The notes under the pieces were generated by a model. That model was not told the DNA's origin. It did no database searches and saw only the letters and a program-made list of their open reading frames with translations. From assembly GCA_037127255.1 (NCBI GenBank), contig JBANSL010000001.1, positions 35,269,001-35,333,000 of the forward strand: a stretch of DNA of 64,000 nucleotides, given 5' to 3'. A program made the translations under genes and the position numbers. Source of the DNA: Persicaria tinctoria. Its lineage: Eukaryota > Streptophyta > Magnoliopsida > Caryophyllales > Polygonaceae. Positions 48,560 to 60,048 of this stretch are shown one piece after another. Each line of letters begins with the position of its first letter. Position 1 is the stretch's first letter.

Positions 48560-49123
48560 AAATTATATACATAAATAACTGAAATAAATCCGGGTTACTC
48601 TTGCGCTCTTTGCCCTTTTGCGGTTGTGCTTCATTTTCTCGAGTTGGTTGGAGTTCTGTTTGTTGGTTCGTGGTTAGTTTCGGTTGAGGAGCAGTTCTGC
48701 GGCCCTGGTTGATCGAAGTGATCGTGTTGGTGGTGTCCGTGGTCTCCGAAGATCCTTCATCTAGGTGAAGGGAACGTCGTGTGATCCACACTGCCCCAGG
48801 AGTCGTCTTTGCCCTACGTGGATTGCTGCTTTCCGTCTTTCCGGCGACGAGACATCGTGTCAGTTGTGCTGTCCCATGCGCTCGCTATCCACCTCACCAC
48901 GTCGGGTCTCCATCTTCTCGTTGCTCTGTCCGATTATTTGCTTAGGGTTAGGGGTTTTCGGGTTTGTTTCACGTAGTTCTTTTGTTGTATTAGGCAGATA
49001 TTTTATGTTGTATTTCTTTTAATATGTTGTATGTTTAGATGGCTTGCCGTCTGCCGACTTTGTCGGCCTCTTGAGGTCCGGGCTTGTCCGGTCGCGAATT
49101 ATTTCCTTATCCAAAAAAAAAAA
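48560..49123 (+). mobile_element. Retroposon 3' end (LINE or SINE) with A-tail
   Basis: A more GC-rich segment ends GAATTATTTCCTTATCC followed by A11 (49113-49123), the style of plant LINE 3' ends. TGCCGACTTTGTCGGC (about 49056-49071) forms a hairpin. No open frame is evident; the 5' limit and target duplication are unresolved. Confidence 0.45.
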
Positions 49124-50140
49124 GTCGAATTTGTAGTCACAAGTTTGGTTTTTTTTTTAAAGAAAAAGTTTGGATTCGAATTGAATATACAGGCCATATT
49201 TTTTTTTGCCTATATTAGGAAATTGTCCCACACCCTCTCCATATTAGTAAAATGTCCACCAATTTTTTCACAGTGCTTAAACGAACTTCCTGAAATTGTG
49301 CCCCAGTTTTTTTTTTTTTTAGTTTTTTTTTCTGCGAAACTGCTGAAACCCCTGTGTCACCCTCTATTTCAGCAATTTTTTTTTCGCTTTTTTTTTCGTC
49401 CTCTGTTTAAGCAGTTTTTTTTCGCTTTTTTTTCGTTTTTTTTTCGCGTTTCCAGAGTTGCTGAAACTCTTGTGCCACCCTATGTTTCAGCATTTTTTTT
49501 TTCTTTTCGCGTTATTGTTTTTTTTTCATGTTGCCGAAACCGGAGTTGCTGAAACCCCGATTTCAGCACTGTTGTTGATGTCGAAACCACGGTTTCAGCA
49601 ACGTTGTTGATGCTAAACCCACGGTTTCAGCAATGTTGTTGATGCTAAAACCTTGATTTCAGCAACGTTGTTGATGCTTAAATTATTGCTGAAACCGTGT
49701 TACGGGATATAAAATTTAGCCTGTGTGGGATTCGAACTCACGTATTTGCGCATAGCACATCGCTCTACCATTGAGCTAAGAGGCTTTTAAAGAAGATTTA
49801 AAGCAAATTCAACAACAACAATTTCAGCAAATTCTAGTTGTAAAGCAAATTCTACAACAACAATTTCAGCAAAAAGAAGGACCAAGCTAAAAGTCCTCAC
49901 CAAAAGAGTAAAAATATTCCTCTCACGAGTCTAACTCCAAATTTCCTTCCACAACGTTGTTGTTGAAACCCCGATTTCAACATTGTTGTTTCTGCTGAAA
50001 TCGGGGTTTCAACAACCCCAAAAAACCTAAATTCATCTTAACTTTATATATATATATATATATATTAATCCATGAAAGAGAAAGAAATTGAAATTGTAAA
50101 GCATTTCAGCAATTGCTGAAACTACTGAAATGCTGAAATT
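49124..50140. repeat. TTTCAGCA/TGCTGAAA-rich region
   Basis: T-runs, then many TTTCAGCAA and TTGCTGAAA motifs in both orientations. Three to four units of about 32 bp (with GTTGTTGATGCTAAA) lie at 49575-49680, and an inverted partner near 49955-50010. No protein-coding signal. Element class unknown. Confidence 0.6.
49718..49785 (-). tRNA. tRNA-like sequence (degenerate)
   Basis: The minus strand reads AGCCTCT, then TAGCTCAATGGT (A-box-like) and GAGTTCGAATCCC (B-box-like), then ACAGGCT, so the ends pair at 6 of 7 positions. A GCTC/GAGC D-stem forms. The anticodon stem has a mismatch, the T-stem an A-C pair, and the variable loop is short (68 nt in all). The loop would present ATG. Probably a tRNA pseudogene or a tRNA-derived retroposon head. 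Confidence 0.4.
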
Positions 50141-50842
50141 CATCAAACAAAGAGGAGCAATTAGGGAATACAACTCATCAGATCATCAACAAATCAATCA
50201 TAAAAGTAAAAATCAGAAAAGTGAAATTAAAAATCAAGACAAATGGAAGTTGTTTCCCTCACCTCTACATTCCTGCCATCTCTTTCCAGATCAAGCGGAG
50301 TGGGCGCGCCGGCGCGGGAAGGGTGTGGCTGTGATGGTGGCGGCGCTAAGGAGGAGGAACTTGTATGGATCGGGGAGGCAGGTGGCTGCGAGAGCGCTCA
50401 GCCGAGCGAGATCTGGATCGATCTGGAGCTCCAGATTTGAATCAACAAGCGCTCAGCCAGGTCGGGGAGGCAGGAGGAGGAACTCGTACGGGTCGGGGAG
50501 GCGGTCAGGGTGGCAGGTGGCGGCGGCAGCGTTGTTCGGGAGCGATGGCGGCAGCGTTGGTCGGGAGCAACGACGGCGTTGCTCATCTCTATGCAGGGCT
50601 CCAAAGCCGCTTCAGCTGATCTCGTCGAGACAGCCAGTCACTGGATGGATCTAGCGAAATCCACTTGAGAGAGAGGCCCGATGCCGGAGGGAAGAGGGAA
50701 GGGATGCGGGAAGAGGATGAGAGAGAGTTCCAGATCTGAATCGGCGGAATCGTGGAGGAGCGGAGATCAGATGAAGTGCCACCACGTTCGCATCGCGAGG
50801 CTTTCTACCGATGAAGTGGAGGCGGACGTCAGATGAAACTGG
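50141..50842. other. GC-rich segment before copia-2
   Basis: After 50240 the composition turns GC-rich, with repeated GTCGGGGAGGC phrases (50377, 50461, 50493) and two GCGCTCAGCC copies. Frames here are unconvincing. It may be a captured leader or gene fragment. Confidence 0.4.
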
Positions 50843-51725
50843 TGGTTATTGGAGAATCACCAAGTGCGGGAACTTGTGATTCAAGTGCTTTTGCTGCATA
50901 GAAGCCAACAACTACAAAGAAAGATTCCAAAGTGGATAAATCCAGCAAGAAATGTAACCATTGTGGCATGACAGGTCATTGGAAGAGGGAATGTTTCAAA
51001 ATCATTGGTTATCCTGATTTGTTTAAGAATCCAAAAGCAAAAGGTCAAGGCAAATCCATGGCGTCTACTGTTGATACTGAGGATTCTCCACTAGATGTTG
51101 GGGATAAAGATCCAGGTGCTCAGATGGATCCTGGTTTCATTAATGCTATTTGCCAAGAGGTTCCGAGAGCAATGAAAGGGAAGGAGCTTGCACACACTGC
51201 ATCCTTCAGTTATGCAGGTAACTATCTTGCTCTTTCTCTTAGCTTATCTAGAAATCTTCATGGCAGTTCCAACTAGGGGTGGGCGCGGGACGGGACGAGA
51301 TTGGGCCGGGACGGGACTCGTCCCGCGAAATTTTTTCGGGACGGGATTGACATTTTTTTTTCGGGACGGGATGGTGTCTGGACGGGACGGGACGGGCCTT
51401 GTCCCGCATATAAAAATAATAAAATGTTATATAAATTTGCAAAGTGAAAAATGCTTTCATAATTCATTATTTAGTATAATATGTTGAATACGGTATTATT
51501 CTCAACTATATTATTCAATAATAATAATAATAATAATAATATTAATATTATAATACTATTATTAATTCATACAATGATTGTATAATTAATTATAATGTTC
51601 AACATATTTGGCAACATTATCTTACTAGATCGGGACGGAAAGGAATTGAGACGAGATTTACCAATATTGTCTAATTAATTATCGATTGATAGTTAGGAAG
51701 AATACCGTATTTAATTAGCTATTTG

Positions 51726-52088
51726 CCTCTTGTAACTCTAAATGGGCGGGATGTGTGTGTCGATCTGACGGGATCCTCTCCATTGACTCAGTCTGGAATT
51801 TCTGACTTTATGCCTGGTCGTGCTGTTGTTGATGCTGCTCGACGTAAGTGTGTCAAGTATCGAGATTTGTGTACGGCGGCTGGTTATGGTTTCCTACCCT
51901 TCTCATTCTCTTCATTGGGGGAGTTGGATACAGATGCGGTTGCATTGCTGAAGCGGATTCAGAAATTCTCGGTATCTCAGGATGCTGGGGCTCGTGTTGC
52001 ACGTTATATTTTTACTAGACTTGGCTTTGTTATCGCTAAAGGAGTGGGTGCCCAGATAGTATCTCGGTTGCCCACTAATTTCTTGTAA
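51726..52088 (+). pseudogene. Captured ORF fragment in the hAT element
   Basis: An uninterrupted frame of about 120 codons with no ATG start. It reads LVTLNGRDVCVDLTGSSPLT, then a KCVKYRDLCTAAGYGFLPF block and ARVARYIFTRLGFVIAKGVG. It is more GC-rich than the AT-rich hAT interior, so it was probably acquired. The spacing of D (VCVDLTG), K (RRKCVKY) and GYGFLPFSFS recalls nuclease-like C-terminal segments in plant reverse-transcriptase-related proteins, but I cannot name the family. It ends at TAA 52086-52088. Confidence 0.55.
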
Positions 52089-52091
52089 TCT

Positions 52092-52122
52092 GTTTTTATT
52101 ATAATAATAATAATAATAATAA

Positions 52123-52153
<31 letters not shown>

Positions 52154-52378
52154 CCACGTTATAATTATACTTTACAAGAAAAAAATATAATATGATATAA
52201 TAATAATAATAATTTTATTATAAATTAATATTATTATTAAATTATATTATAATAATATTATTATTATTATAAATTGAAAATTATTATTATAGTTATAAAT
52301 AATATTTGCTCAAAATAATAATACTAATAATATATTATTATTATTTTATAATATTATAATATTATTATTATTATAAAA

Positions 52379-52407
<29 letters not shown>
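52092..52407. repeat. (ATT/AAT)n-rich simple sequence in the hAT element
   Basis: Degenerate AAT and ATT repeats; no coding signal. Confidence 0.8.
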
Positions 52408-52409
<2 letters not shown>

Positions 52410-53339
52410 GCGGGACGGGACGGGATTTGCGGGATCCCACCGGGATCGTCCCGCGTTTCGTCCCGCATAATTTTTGCGGGACGGGATCGGGACGGGATTC
52501 GCTATTTTGTCCTAAATCCCACCGGGATCGGGACGGGATCGGGACGGGACCGGGACGGGATCGGGATTTGCGGGATTTTTGCCCACCCCTAGTTCCAACT
52601 CTTGGATCATAGATAGTTGGGCCACTGATCACATGACCTTCAATGATGATTTATTAGATTCTAAGAGGAAACCAAAGTATCCTATCAATGTGTTTCTGTC
52701 TGGTGGAACAATTAAGAAAGTGTTAACAGTAAGAGATGTTAGATTGCCTGGTTTTACTCTTCATGATGTCATGTTGATCCCCGAGTTCAAGATCAATTTG
52801 TTATCAATTGGAAAGTCTATTGCTGATAGCAATGTGGAAGTGAAATTTCATAAGACACAATGTGTGTTTCAGGACCTTAAGAATGGGCAAACATTATTGA
52901 TTGCAAGAAGAGTTCAAGGCAGACTATTTAGAGCTGATGTTGCAGGAAAGAATGGAGCATTTGACAACACAGTCCAAGATATTTTGGATAGATTAGAGAA
53001 CAATGGTCATTGTAATAAAGTTGTTCCTTGTCCTAGTAAGTCACTTCTGCATGCTAGGTGATGTCCATGTTTTATGTCATATTTTTATACTTATTTCAGC
53101 TCCTTATTTTATGATTTTATATATTATGGGTTGGTAATATAGCGAATTTGTGTAGTTTATGCGTGTTTGCAACAAATAGAGGTCTACACGAGTTTTTGTT
53201 TAATATTGCAGAATTTGGAGCTAAATCAGAGCGTAATCAAGAAGTACTAGAAATACACTTGATGTCTACTGAAGGAGCTCGAAAAATTGACGGAAGAGCC
53301 CCTAACATCGAGCAAAGCTGAGCACGGAACAAGACACTG

Positions 53340-53480
53340 AAGACTGGTCGATATCGACTAAGACAGCTCGATATCGACTGGACTTTGGTCGAAAATCCCA
53401 GGCAAACTCGATATGGACCAGCAGGCACGAAGACGGAGGAAGTACAGGTCGATATTGACCAAAATACTCGATATCGACCA
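53340..53480. repeat. TCGATATCGA phrase array, part 1
   Basis: Palindromic TCGATATCGA copies and near-copies recur about every 20-60 bp. Confidence 0.75.
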
Positions 53481-54464
53481 AAATACAATCGCTATTCCTC
53501 CAGAAGCCGAAATCGAGTGATCGGAAGTGAAGCCGAGCAACACTACTCGATTCCGAGTCCTATCCTGATTCCGAGTGAAAAGATATTCCAAGAGAAGATT
53601 CCTTGCACATGAAGACTTTAGATATTTTATCTTTCTATCTTTTTATCTATCATAAGGGCGGAACATTTAATTACCCTTTAGGATTTATCTTGTTTACCTA
53701 AATTAGATTTATTTATTTCCAAGTAGAATTTATATCTTTAGGGTTAGATAGAGTTCCCTTACCTTGACAAGCAAGAATTAAGGCTTATAAATAAAGCCCA
53801 TGGGGATAGTTTTTATGCATTCGAATTTAGAGAGAAGCTAGAGAGAACACAAGTAGAGAGAGAGAGAGAGAGAGAGTGGAGGCCAGGAGGAGTAGAGGAG
53901 CGAGAGCAATTTGGCTTCGATCGGTTGTAAGCTTTGTTTTATTTTAATGCAAGTAGTTATTTCCCTTATATTATTGATGTCTTTTCCTATGTTGAAGAGC
54001 GAGTAGTCCACCTATTTCTAGGGTTGGGGTGAGCCCGACGATATCCATGCATGTTTAAGGTAAAGATTCGATCTTTATTGTGTTTGGAACATCCACTGCC
54101 TTTTATATGTTTATTACCTATTTAATAGAGATTCAGGTTATCAACATGGATTATAAACATAAAATGGGTTGATACAATTAGAGTTTCATGAAAGAGTTGC
54201 CTAATTGTTGGAAAAGGCGAAAGCTTGTTCCTTTGATGTGATTGCATGATTATTTCTCTTTATCTTGTCTTATGCATGTTTGGTTATCGTTGTTGCAAAC
54301 CCCGATCTTGGAAGTTTCCTTTTACATTGTTTATTCCGAAATCTACGAACTTTTGCTTTTATTTACGCACTGTTACCTACTCGATTTCGACCAACACTGG
54401 ACGATATTGACTTCTAATATTCGATCCAACAAAGATCGCTGCTTATTTGTGTTTCTGTAGGAAC

Positions 54465-54615
54465 ATGTCGAAATCGAGCAACCAGGTCGATATCGAGCTA
54501 TTTGGTCGATATCGAGTGAACTGATCGAAATTGACTGCCTTCTGCAAAGCTTCCAGAAATCGACTGAAGCGGTCGATATCGACTACTTTTGGTCGATATC
54601 GAGTGCTTCCCTGAG
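54465..54615. repeat. TCGATATCGA phrase array, part 2
   Basis: Four exact GGTCGATATCGA copies plus variants, about 1 kb from part 1. Confidence 0.75.
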
Positions 54616-54745
54616 TCGAAATTCGACGTGAGATATCTGCTACCTGAGATCCGCTGACACGCTTCGTTGAGGATCAATCCTGACTTATTGTTGCTACATC
54701 GGGAGGGAGTCTTGAACATTATTTGCTGGGAACCAAATTGGTTTG

Positions 54746-55541
54746 TGATACGGGGTTAGCCGTAGGATGGCCCGATCTTCGACAATCAAACAATAAACTA
54801 AAGAACGAAAGCAAGAAACAAGAAAGACTCAAAGATCTTGACCAAGAAAGGCAAGATCGACCAAGAACTAAACAAGAACGCAACAAGAAACAAAGGACAC
54901 GACGCAAGAACAAAGAAAGACTCCACAATATGAATAAAGACTCTAAATTGATAATAAAGACACGACCGATAAGGACTAAGTCGATCTATATAGAACAAGA
55001 TAAAGACACCATGCCTCCTCAGAGGGTAGGAACCAATACCAATGACTATATAACCCGCCTCTACAACCCTACACAACCAAGCGTTCAACTTGGAGGCACA
55101 AGGAGGGGGCTCGTGGATACTAGGATCATCAAGTCTTGCGAAGTTGATGAACACAAAGCAAACCAAGCTAAAACAATACCAATAGTTGCAATCGATGAGT
55201 CCTGCTATGAATCGATCCACTTTCTCTCATTGTGTTTCACACAAAGGAAATTTCTATTCAATGGAAACGTGAAGTGTTTACAAGGGACCAGCTGTTATTT
55301 TCTAACCCTAAGGATGAGTTCTAAATAGAAAATAATAATTAAAAGAGATAAATAAAATAACCTCTAAATTACCTAAAATAACTTAAATAAAGAAGGTTAC
55401 TAAAAATAACAAAAGAAAGTTCTTTATTCCCGTCAAAACAATGACAACTTGCAAAGATGTTGATTTTCGGCCAATCTCTAGGTCGAATCTGGTCAAACCT
55501 TCAACAGAAAGGTTGTAGATCTCTTCGTCCTCGTTCCAACA
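54746..55541 (-). repeat. Gypsy-A LTR, inverted copy (796 bp)
   Basis: The minus strand runs from TGTTGGAACG (55541) to CCCCGTATCA (54746). It is intact over the site where the CACTA entered the first copy. A gypsy-A tail remnant (GCGAGACCATC...) lies at 55542-55705. Confidence 0.85.
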
Positions 55542-57434
55542 AGGTATGGCACGATCCAATCCGATTAATATTGAATCCGTACAACTCATTTTACTGAAAC
55601 GTCAAAAAGCTGTCAAATATTCTGAACGAGTCTAAAACGTCATTTGCACCTTTGGATCTTCTCCCATGGTGGAACCTTCTTCTTCCTCTTGAGAAGAACA
55701 TCATCCGAAGGTGTGTTGGATGGTCTCGCATCATTTTTCTTTATTTTATTCATATTTTATTTGCAATCTCGATTTCCTCCTACAACATTAGGCTTGGGCA
55801 TGTTTTTGATTCCAAATTGATTCATATTGCTGGTTGTGAATATGAAGTTGATGACAAGCTGTTTTGTGAACCTTGTTTTTTGGCAAAGTAACATGCTCTT
55901 ACTTTTCCTGTGAGTAAATCTATTGCATCTTCTTACTTTGAGTTGATCCACATTGATCTTTGGAGCCCTTACAGAGTACCTAGTTTAACTAGTGCAAGGT
56001 ACTTTGTTACAATTCTTGATGATTACAGTAGAGGTGTGTGGACATTCTTAGTCTCATATAAGACTCAAGTGCCCGCAGTTGTCAGTTCCTTTGTCAAACT
56101 TGTTGAGACACTGTTTGATACTAAGGTGAAGAGAGTGAGGAGTGACAATGGGACTGAATTGCTTAGGTGTAGACAATTCTTTGTTGACAAGGGGATTGTG
56201 CACCAAAGATCTGTTCCTTATGTCTCACAACAGAATGGCCGTGTAGAGAGAAAACACAGGCATATCATTGATACTGCAAGAGCTGTCAGATTTCATGCTC
56301 AATTGCCTCTGGTTTTTTGGGGAGATTGTGATCTAGAAGAAATTCACATCATCAATCTCTTGCCTTTTGCAATGCTAAATTGGGTTACTTTTTTTTGAGA
56401 GGTTGTATGGCAAACCTCCTGATTACTCTCAACTCAGAGTCATAGGGTGTTTGTGTTATACCTTAATCAGAAATGCTTCTAAGGGCAAGTTTTCTCCCAA
56501 GGCTAGAAAGTGCATTTTGCTTGGCCATCCACAGGGACAAAAAAGATACAAGCTTTATGACTTAGGCTCTCAAAAAACTCTCATCAGCAAGGATGTGGTG
56601 TTCCAAGAAACTCACTTTTCCTTTCAAAATCCAAAGCCTCAACCTTCATCTTCTCCATCTACACCTCTTGTGTGTTTAGATGATGATGATGATGACTGAC
56701 CTAATCCCACACCATATCCTCCTTCTACAGATTTGCATGTTCCATCTTCATCAAACACTTCCATACCTTCAAATGCTTTTGTCCCTGACATGGATGTCTC
56801 TTCTGATCAATCCCAGTTCCTTCAAGCTCCATCTCAGACTTTCCATAACCTACCTTTGAGGAGATCAACTAGACAACCTCGTCTTCCTTCTCATTTAAAG
56901 AACTTCGTTGGTCCATCTTTGTCCTCCAACTCCACTTCAAGTATCTTCTTAGCCACTTCCATTTCCAATCTTGCATATTATACTCCTGAATATTTTGCTT
57001 CCTTGGCACATGTTCTAGCCATCCATGAACCTCTTACCTACAGACAGGCTAAGCAAGATCCTCAATGGATCGAAGCCATGAATGTTGAGATTAAGCCTCT
57101 TGAATCCAACAGTACTTGGAAGCTGACATCCTTGCCTCCTGGTCATACACCTATTGGATCTAAATGGGTGTATAAGATCAAATTTAAACCGGATGGGAGT
57201 GTTGAGAGATATAAAGCTCACTTGGTGGCTAAGGGTTATAACCAGGTGAAGGGGAAAGACTACAAGCACACGTTTTCCCCAGTGGCAAGGTTCACATCTG
57301 TTAGAGTGTTGATTGCCTTGGATACTTTGAAGCAGTGGCCTCTCCGTCAACTAGATGTGAACAATGCATTTTTGCATGGGTTTCTAGATGAAGAAGTTTA
57401 CATGACTGTGCCGGAAGGATACACTATTCGGTAA

Positions 57435-58560
57435 GTTAATTCAGAGTTTCTGTTGGTTGATAATAAAGAATTATTCATATGTATGTGGTTAATTAGAGGT
57501 GGGAAATCAAGAATTACATTTACATACTCTTACAACCTAGTGAATAATTACTGTCAACTTAGCGAATAATTACTATCAACCTAGCGAATAGTTGAAAATT
57601 TGACCAACCCTTTTGTTATTATCTAAACGATAACTTATCTTTACAGATGAATAATAACGATCAATTTAGCGAATAATTACTATTAACCTATCGAATAGTT
57701 GCAAAATTGACCAACCTTTTTGTTATTATCTAAACGATAACTCATTATTACACACGAATAATAACTATAAGTTAGTGAATAATTAATATCACCTTATCGA
57801 ATAGTACGTTCAAACATTGCACTACACAAAAAAACAACGTTGCCAAAAAAAAAACGTTACGCCACAAAAAAAGAGTACAACACATGCGCATGTATGTACA
57901 CTCACACACAAACGGATCAGATGTTTTTTTTTAAGTTTCAAACTTTTTTGTTTTAAAATTTCAACACGGACAGATCATGGAATTGTTTGTATTATTTTAC
58001 AAAATCAAACTGTTCTATGATCCATGTGTGTTATTTTTTAAAATTTTCATAATGATTATTGGATATGTGTCAAATTATAAGGCAAACGAATCTATGATCC
58101 ATTTCGTAAGAGTTCATATAAAACCCAAGCAATATCCTTTAAATAGGGAAACTAACTAGAATGTTACAAAAGCCATTAGTTAAATGTTGTCATTTCATTC
58201 ATGTGTGTGGGTAAGGAGTTGGTTGCGAATGCCAAATGAATGGTGTTTCTTTCGATATGTGTTTACCCAACAACTCTGAATGCCTAACCTTGCATCATTC
58301 AGTAGGGTTGGTCGAGTGATCAATCTTCTTCTTCTTCTTTTTTTTTTTTTTTTTGCAATTTAGGGTTTTGATTCGAAATTGACTTATAAAATCTTTTCAA
58401 ATCTTTCGTAGAGTTTTAAGAATCTCTATTTAAGATAGCGCGGAAACTAAATAGATCGCAAATCAACACTTTGATTTGGACGTGGTAATTATAGGTGTGC
58501 TAATTAATTAATCAAAATTGTTTAACACGTTAGAATGGATCGGACGTGGTTAATTCTTAG
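57435..58560. repeat. Non-coding DNA with about 106-bp tandem repeats
   Basis: About two and a half diverged units between 57535 and 57805, marked by ACCTA(G/T)CGAATAGTTG and TTGTTATTATCTAAACGATA. No gene was seen in the remainder. Confidence 0.65.
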
Positions 58561-58948
58561 AGGAGGGATTTGCGATGTAAGATAGCCAATACGTGTACCA
58601 ACCAGCCAAGGTACTATAATTTTTTTCATTATTCTAAACTAGTTCAGTATCCATGCCTAAGATATTATATTTTTAAAAGTCAATATACTTAAATAGACGA
58701 CCTTTTGGTTTGGATAACTTTATATAGTGTAATTGTGTTTTTAGGTATGTATTAAGGAGGGATTTGCGATGTAAGATAGCCAATACGTGTACCAACCAGC
58801 CAAGGTACTATAATTTTTTTCATTATTCTAAACTAGTTCAGTATCCATGCCTAAGATATTATATTTTTAAAAGTCAATATACTTAAATAGACGACCTTTT
58901 GGTTTGGATAACTTTATATAGTGTAATTGTGTTTTTAGGTATGTATTA
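58561..58948. repeat. 194-bp perfect tandem duplication
   Basis: Units 58561-58754 and 58755-58948 read as identical. Confidence 0.95.
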
Positions 58949-59169
58949 GTAACAAAATAAAATAATATAAATAAACATGAAAGAGATCAATAAAATTTGA
59001 AGAGTTAGGGTGCCTAGTGTTTGAATGTAAATTGGAAAACTAATGTTAATATTATTGGAAATAATCCTATTAGATCGTAAAACACACTAATCGATAGTAA
59101 TCAGGTTGCACAAAAACTTCTTCAATATCTTCACCAGCTTCTCCAATTTCTAAAATTTATAAATACTAA

Positions 59170-60048
59170 CTAGTTGTATTACCCGCGATCTTCGCGAGTT
59201 TTGTATATGACTTTTATTATTCTTGCACAAATTGTATAAGATCATAAAAAGTATATAAATATTATTTTGGACCTTTTAATCTCATAACCAACATATGATA
59301 AGCATATATTATCTAAATTAATTATATAATTATGTATACATGTTTGTACACGTATATCCTTTATATGAAATAAATCCTTAGTTGTTGGAGTATTATATAA
59401 TAAGATATACAGAATAATTTTTTATTATTTTATATGAAATTTATATGAAATATGATTAGGTAAAAATATATTCAAACTTCATATATAAAGATAAGTATGT
59501 ATATTTCTTTTTTTGAATCAATTTTTCAAAAACCACTCCGGCTGTTTAAGATTTGATTTAATATATTATATACCGTAATAGAAAAGATAGGATTTAATTC
59601 AATATACTCCGTATTAGATTATGTTAAATAGTACTAATAGATTATATAAATTAATCTAATCTTTTAAGATTATGTAGATTTTTCTAGGTAAAATACTGTA
59701 ATAGAAAAGATAGGATTTAATTCAATATACTCTGTATTAAGATTATGTAGATTTTTCTAGGTAAAATATTTATAAAATAACTCAAAGTAAAATGATAAGA
59801 TTTGTAAGATATGAGGTTGAATATTTATAATAAAATATAATTTAATCATTGATTTAAATGGACACATATGATGACACGTGTATAAATAGATGAGGTTATC
59901 GTTTAACATGGCTTAGATTGATTGGATCATGATTAATTGACATGGCGAAAAACCCGGCTAGAATGCACCATAAAACGACACGTGGGCGAATCGGACCAGA
60001 GCTCGCCACATAAGATTTCCACGTCTCTGTTTTAGTATTTTATATAGA
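59170..60048 (-). mobile_element. Helitron, non-autonomous, second copy
   Basis: On the minus strand it begins TCTATATAAAATA and ends CTCGCGAAGATCGCGGG (hairpin), TAATACAA, CTAG. It lies between A (59169) and T (60049). It shares its 5' end with the Helitron at 42569-44348. The interior is AT-rich; no gene. Confidence 0.7.

Larger units (their letters stand above)
51274..52591. mobile_element. Non-autonomous hAT element carrying a captured ORF
   Basis: Terminal inverted repeats TAGGGGTGGGC / GCCCACCCCTA are flanked by an exact 8-bp duplication GTTCCAAC (51266-51273 and 52592-52599). Subterminal (CGGGAC)n arrays lie at both ends, with AT-rich simple repeats inside. No hAT transposase is present. 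It sits inside the copia-2 protease. Confidence 0.95.
53059..55787. mobile_element. Composite LTR-derived insert in copia-2
   Basis: Starts TGATGTCC and ends CTACAACA, flanked by CTAGG (53054-53058) and TTAGG (55788-55792). Removing it rejoins the copia-2 frame at HAR/LGHV. The left part (53059-54745) looks like a plus-strand LTR (TTATAAATAAAG at about 53786, long GA run at 53858-53877). The right part holds a gypsy-A LTR and tail in inverse orientation. Confidence 0.6.
50843..57434 (+). pseudogene. Copia-2 gag-pol, degraded and twice interrupted
   Basis: Blocks in order: end of gag with zinc knuckle CNHCGMTGHWKREC (near 50953), protease SWIIDSWATDHMTF (52600; DSW in place of DSG), pre-integrase and integrase (LGHVFDSKLIHI at 55793, IDLWSPY, RSDNGTEL, QQNGRVERKHRHI) and the first part of reverse transcriptase (SKWVYKIKFKPDGSVERYKA, RQLDVNNAFLHGF, ending TVPEGYTIR at 57434). 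Damage: stops after FAA (about 50900) and FLAK (55892), an extra T in a T-run near 56390, and a stop at 56697. The hAT at 51274 and the composite insert at 53059 split it. The rest of RT, RNase H and both LTRs were not found. Confidence 0.88.

Noticed and set aside
49341..49552. Phe-rich plus-strand frame
   Set aside because: It is produced by T-runs.
50130..50654. Arg/Gly/Ser-rich 174-codon frame
   Set aside because: It comes from GC-rich repeats, has overlapping frames of similar length on both strands, and shows no motif.
57421..57434. Splice donor (GGTAAG) at the end of copia-2 RT suggesting an intron
   Set aside because: Copia pol genes are normally intronless and no RT continuation was found downstream; truncation is simpler.
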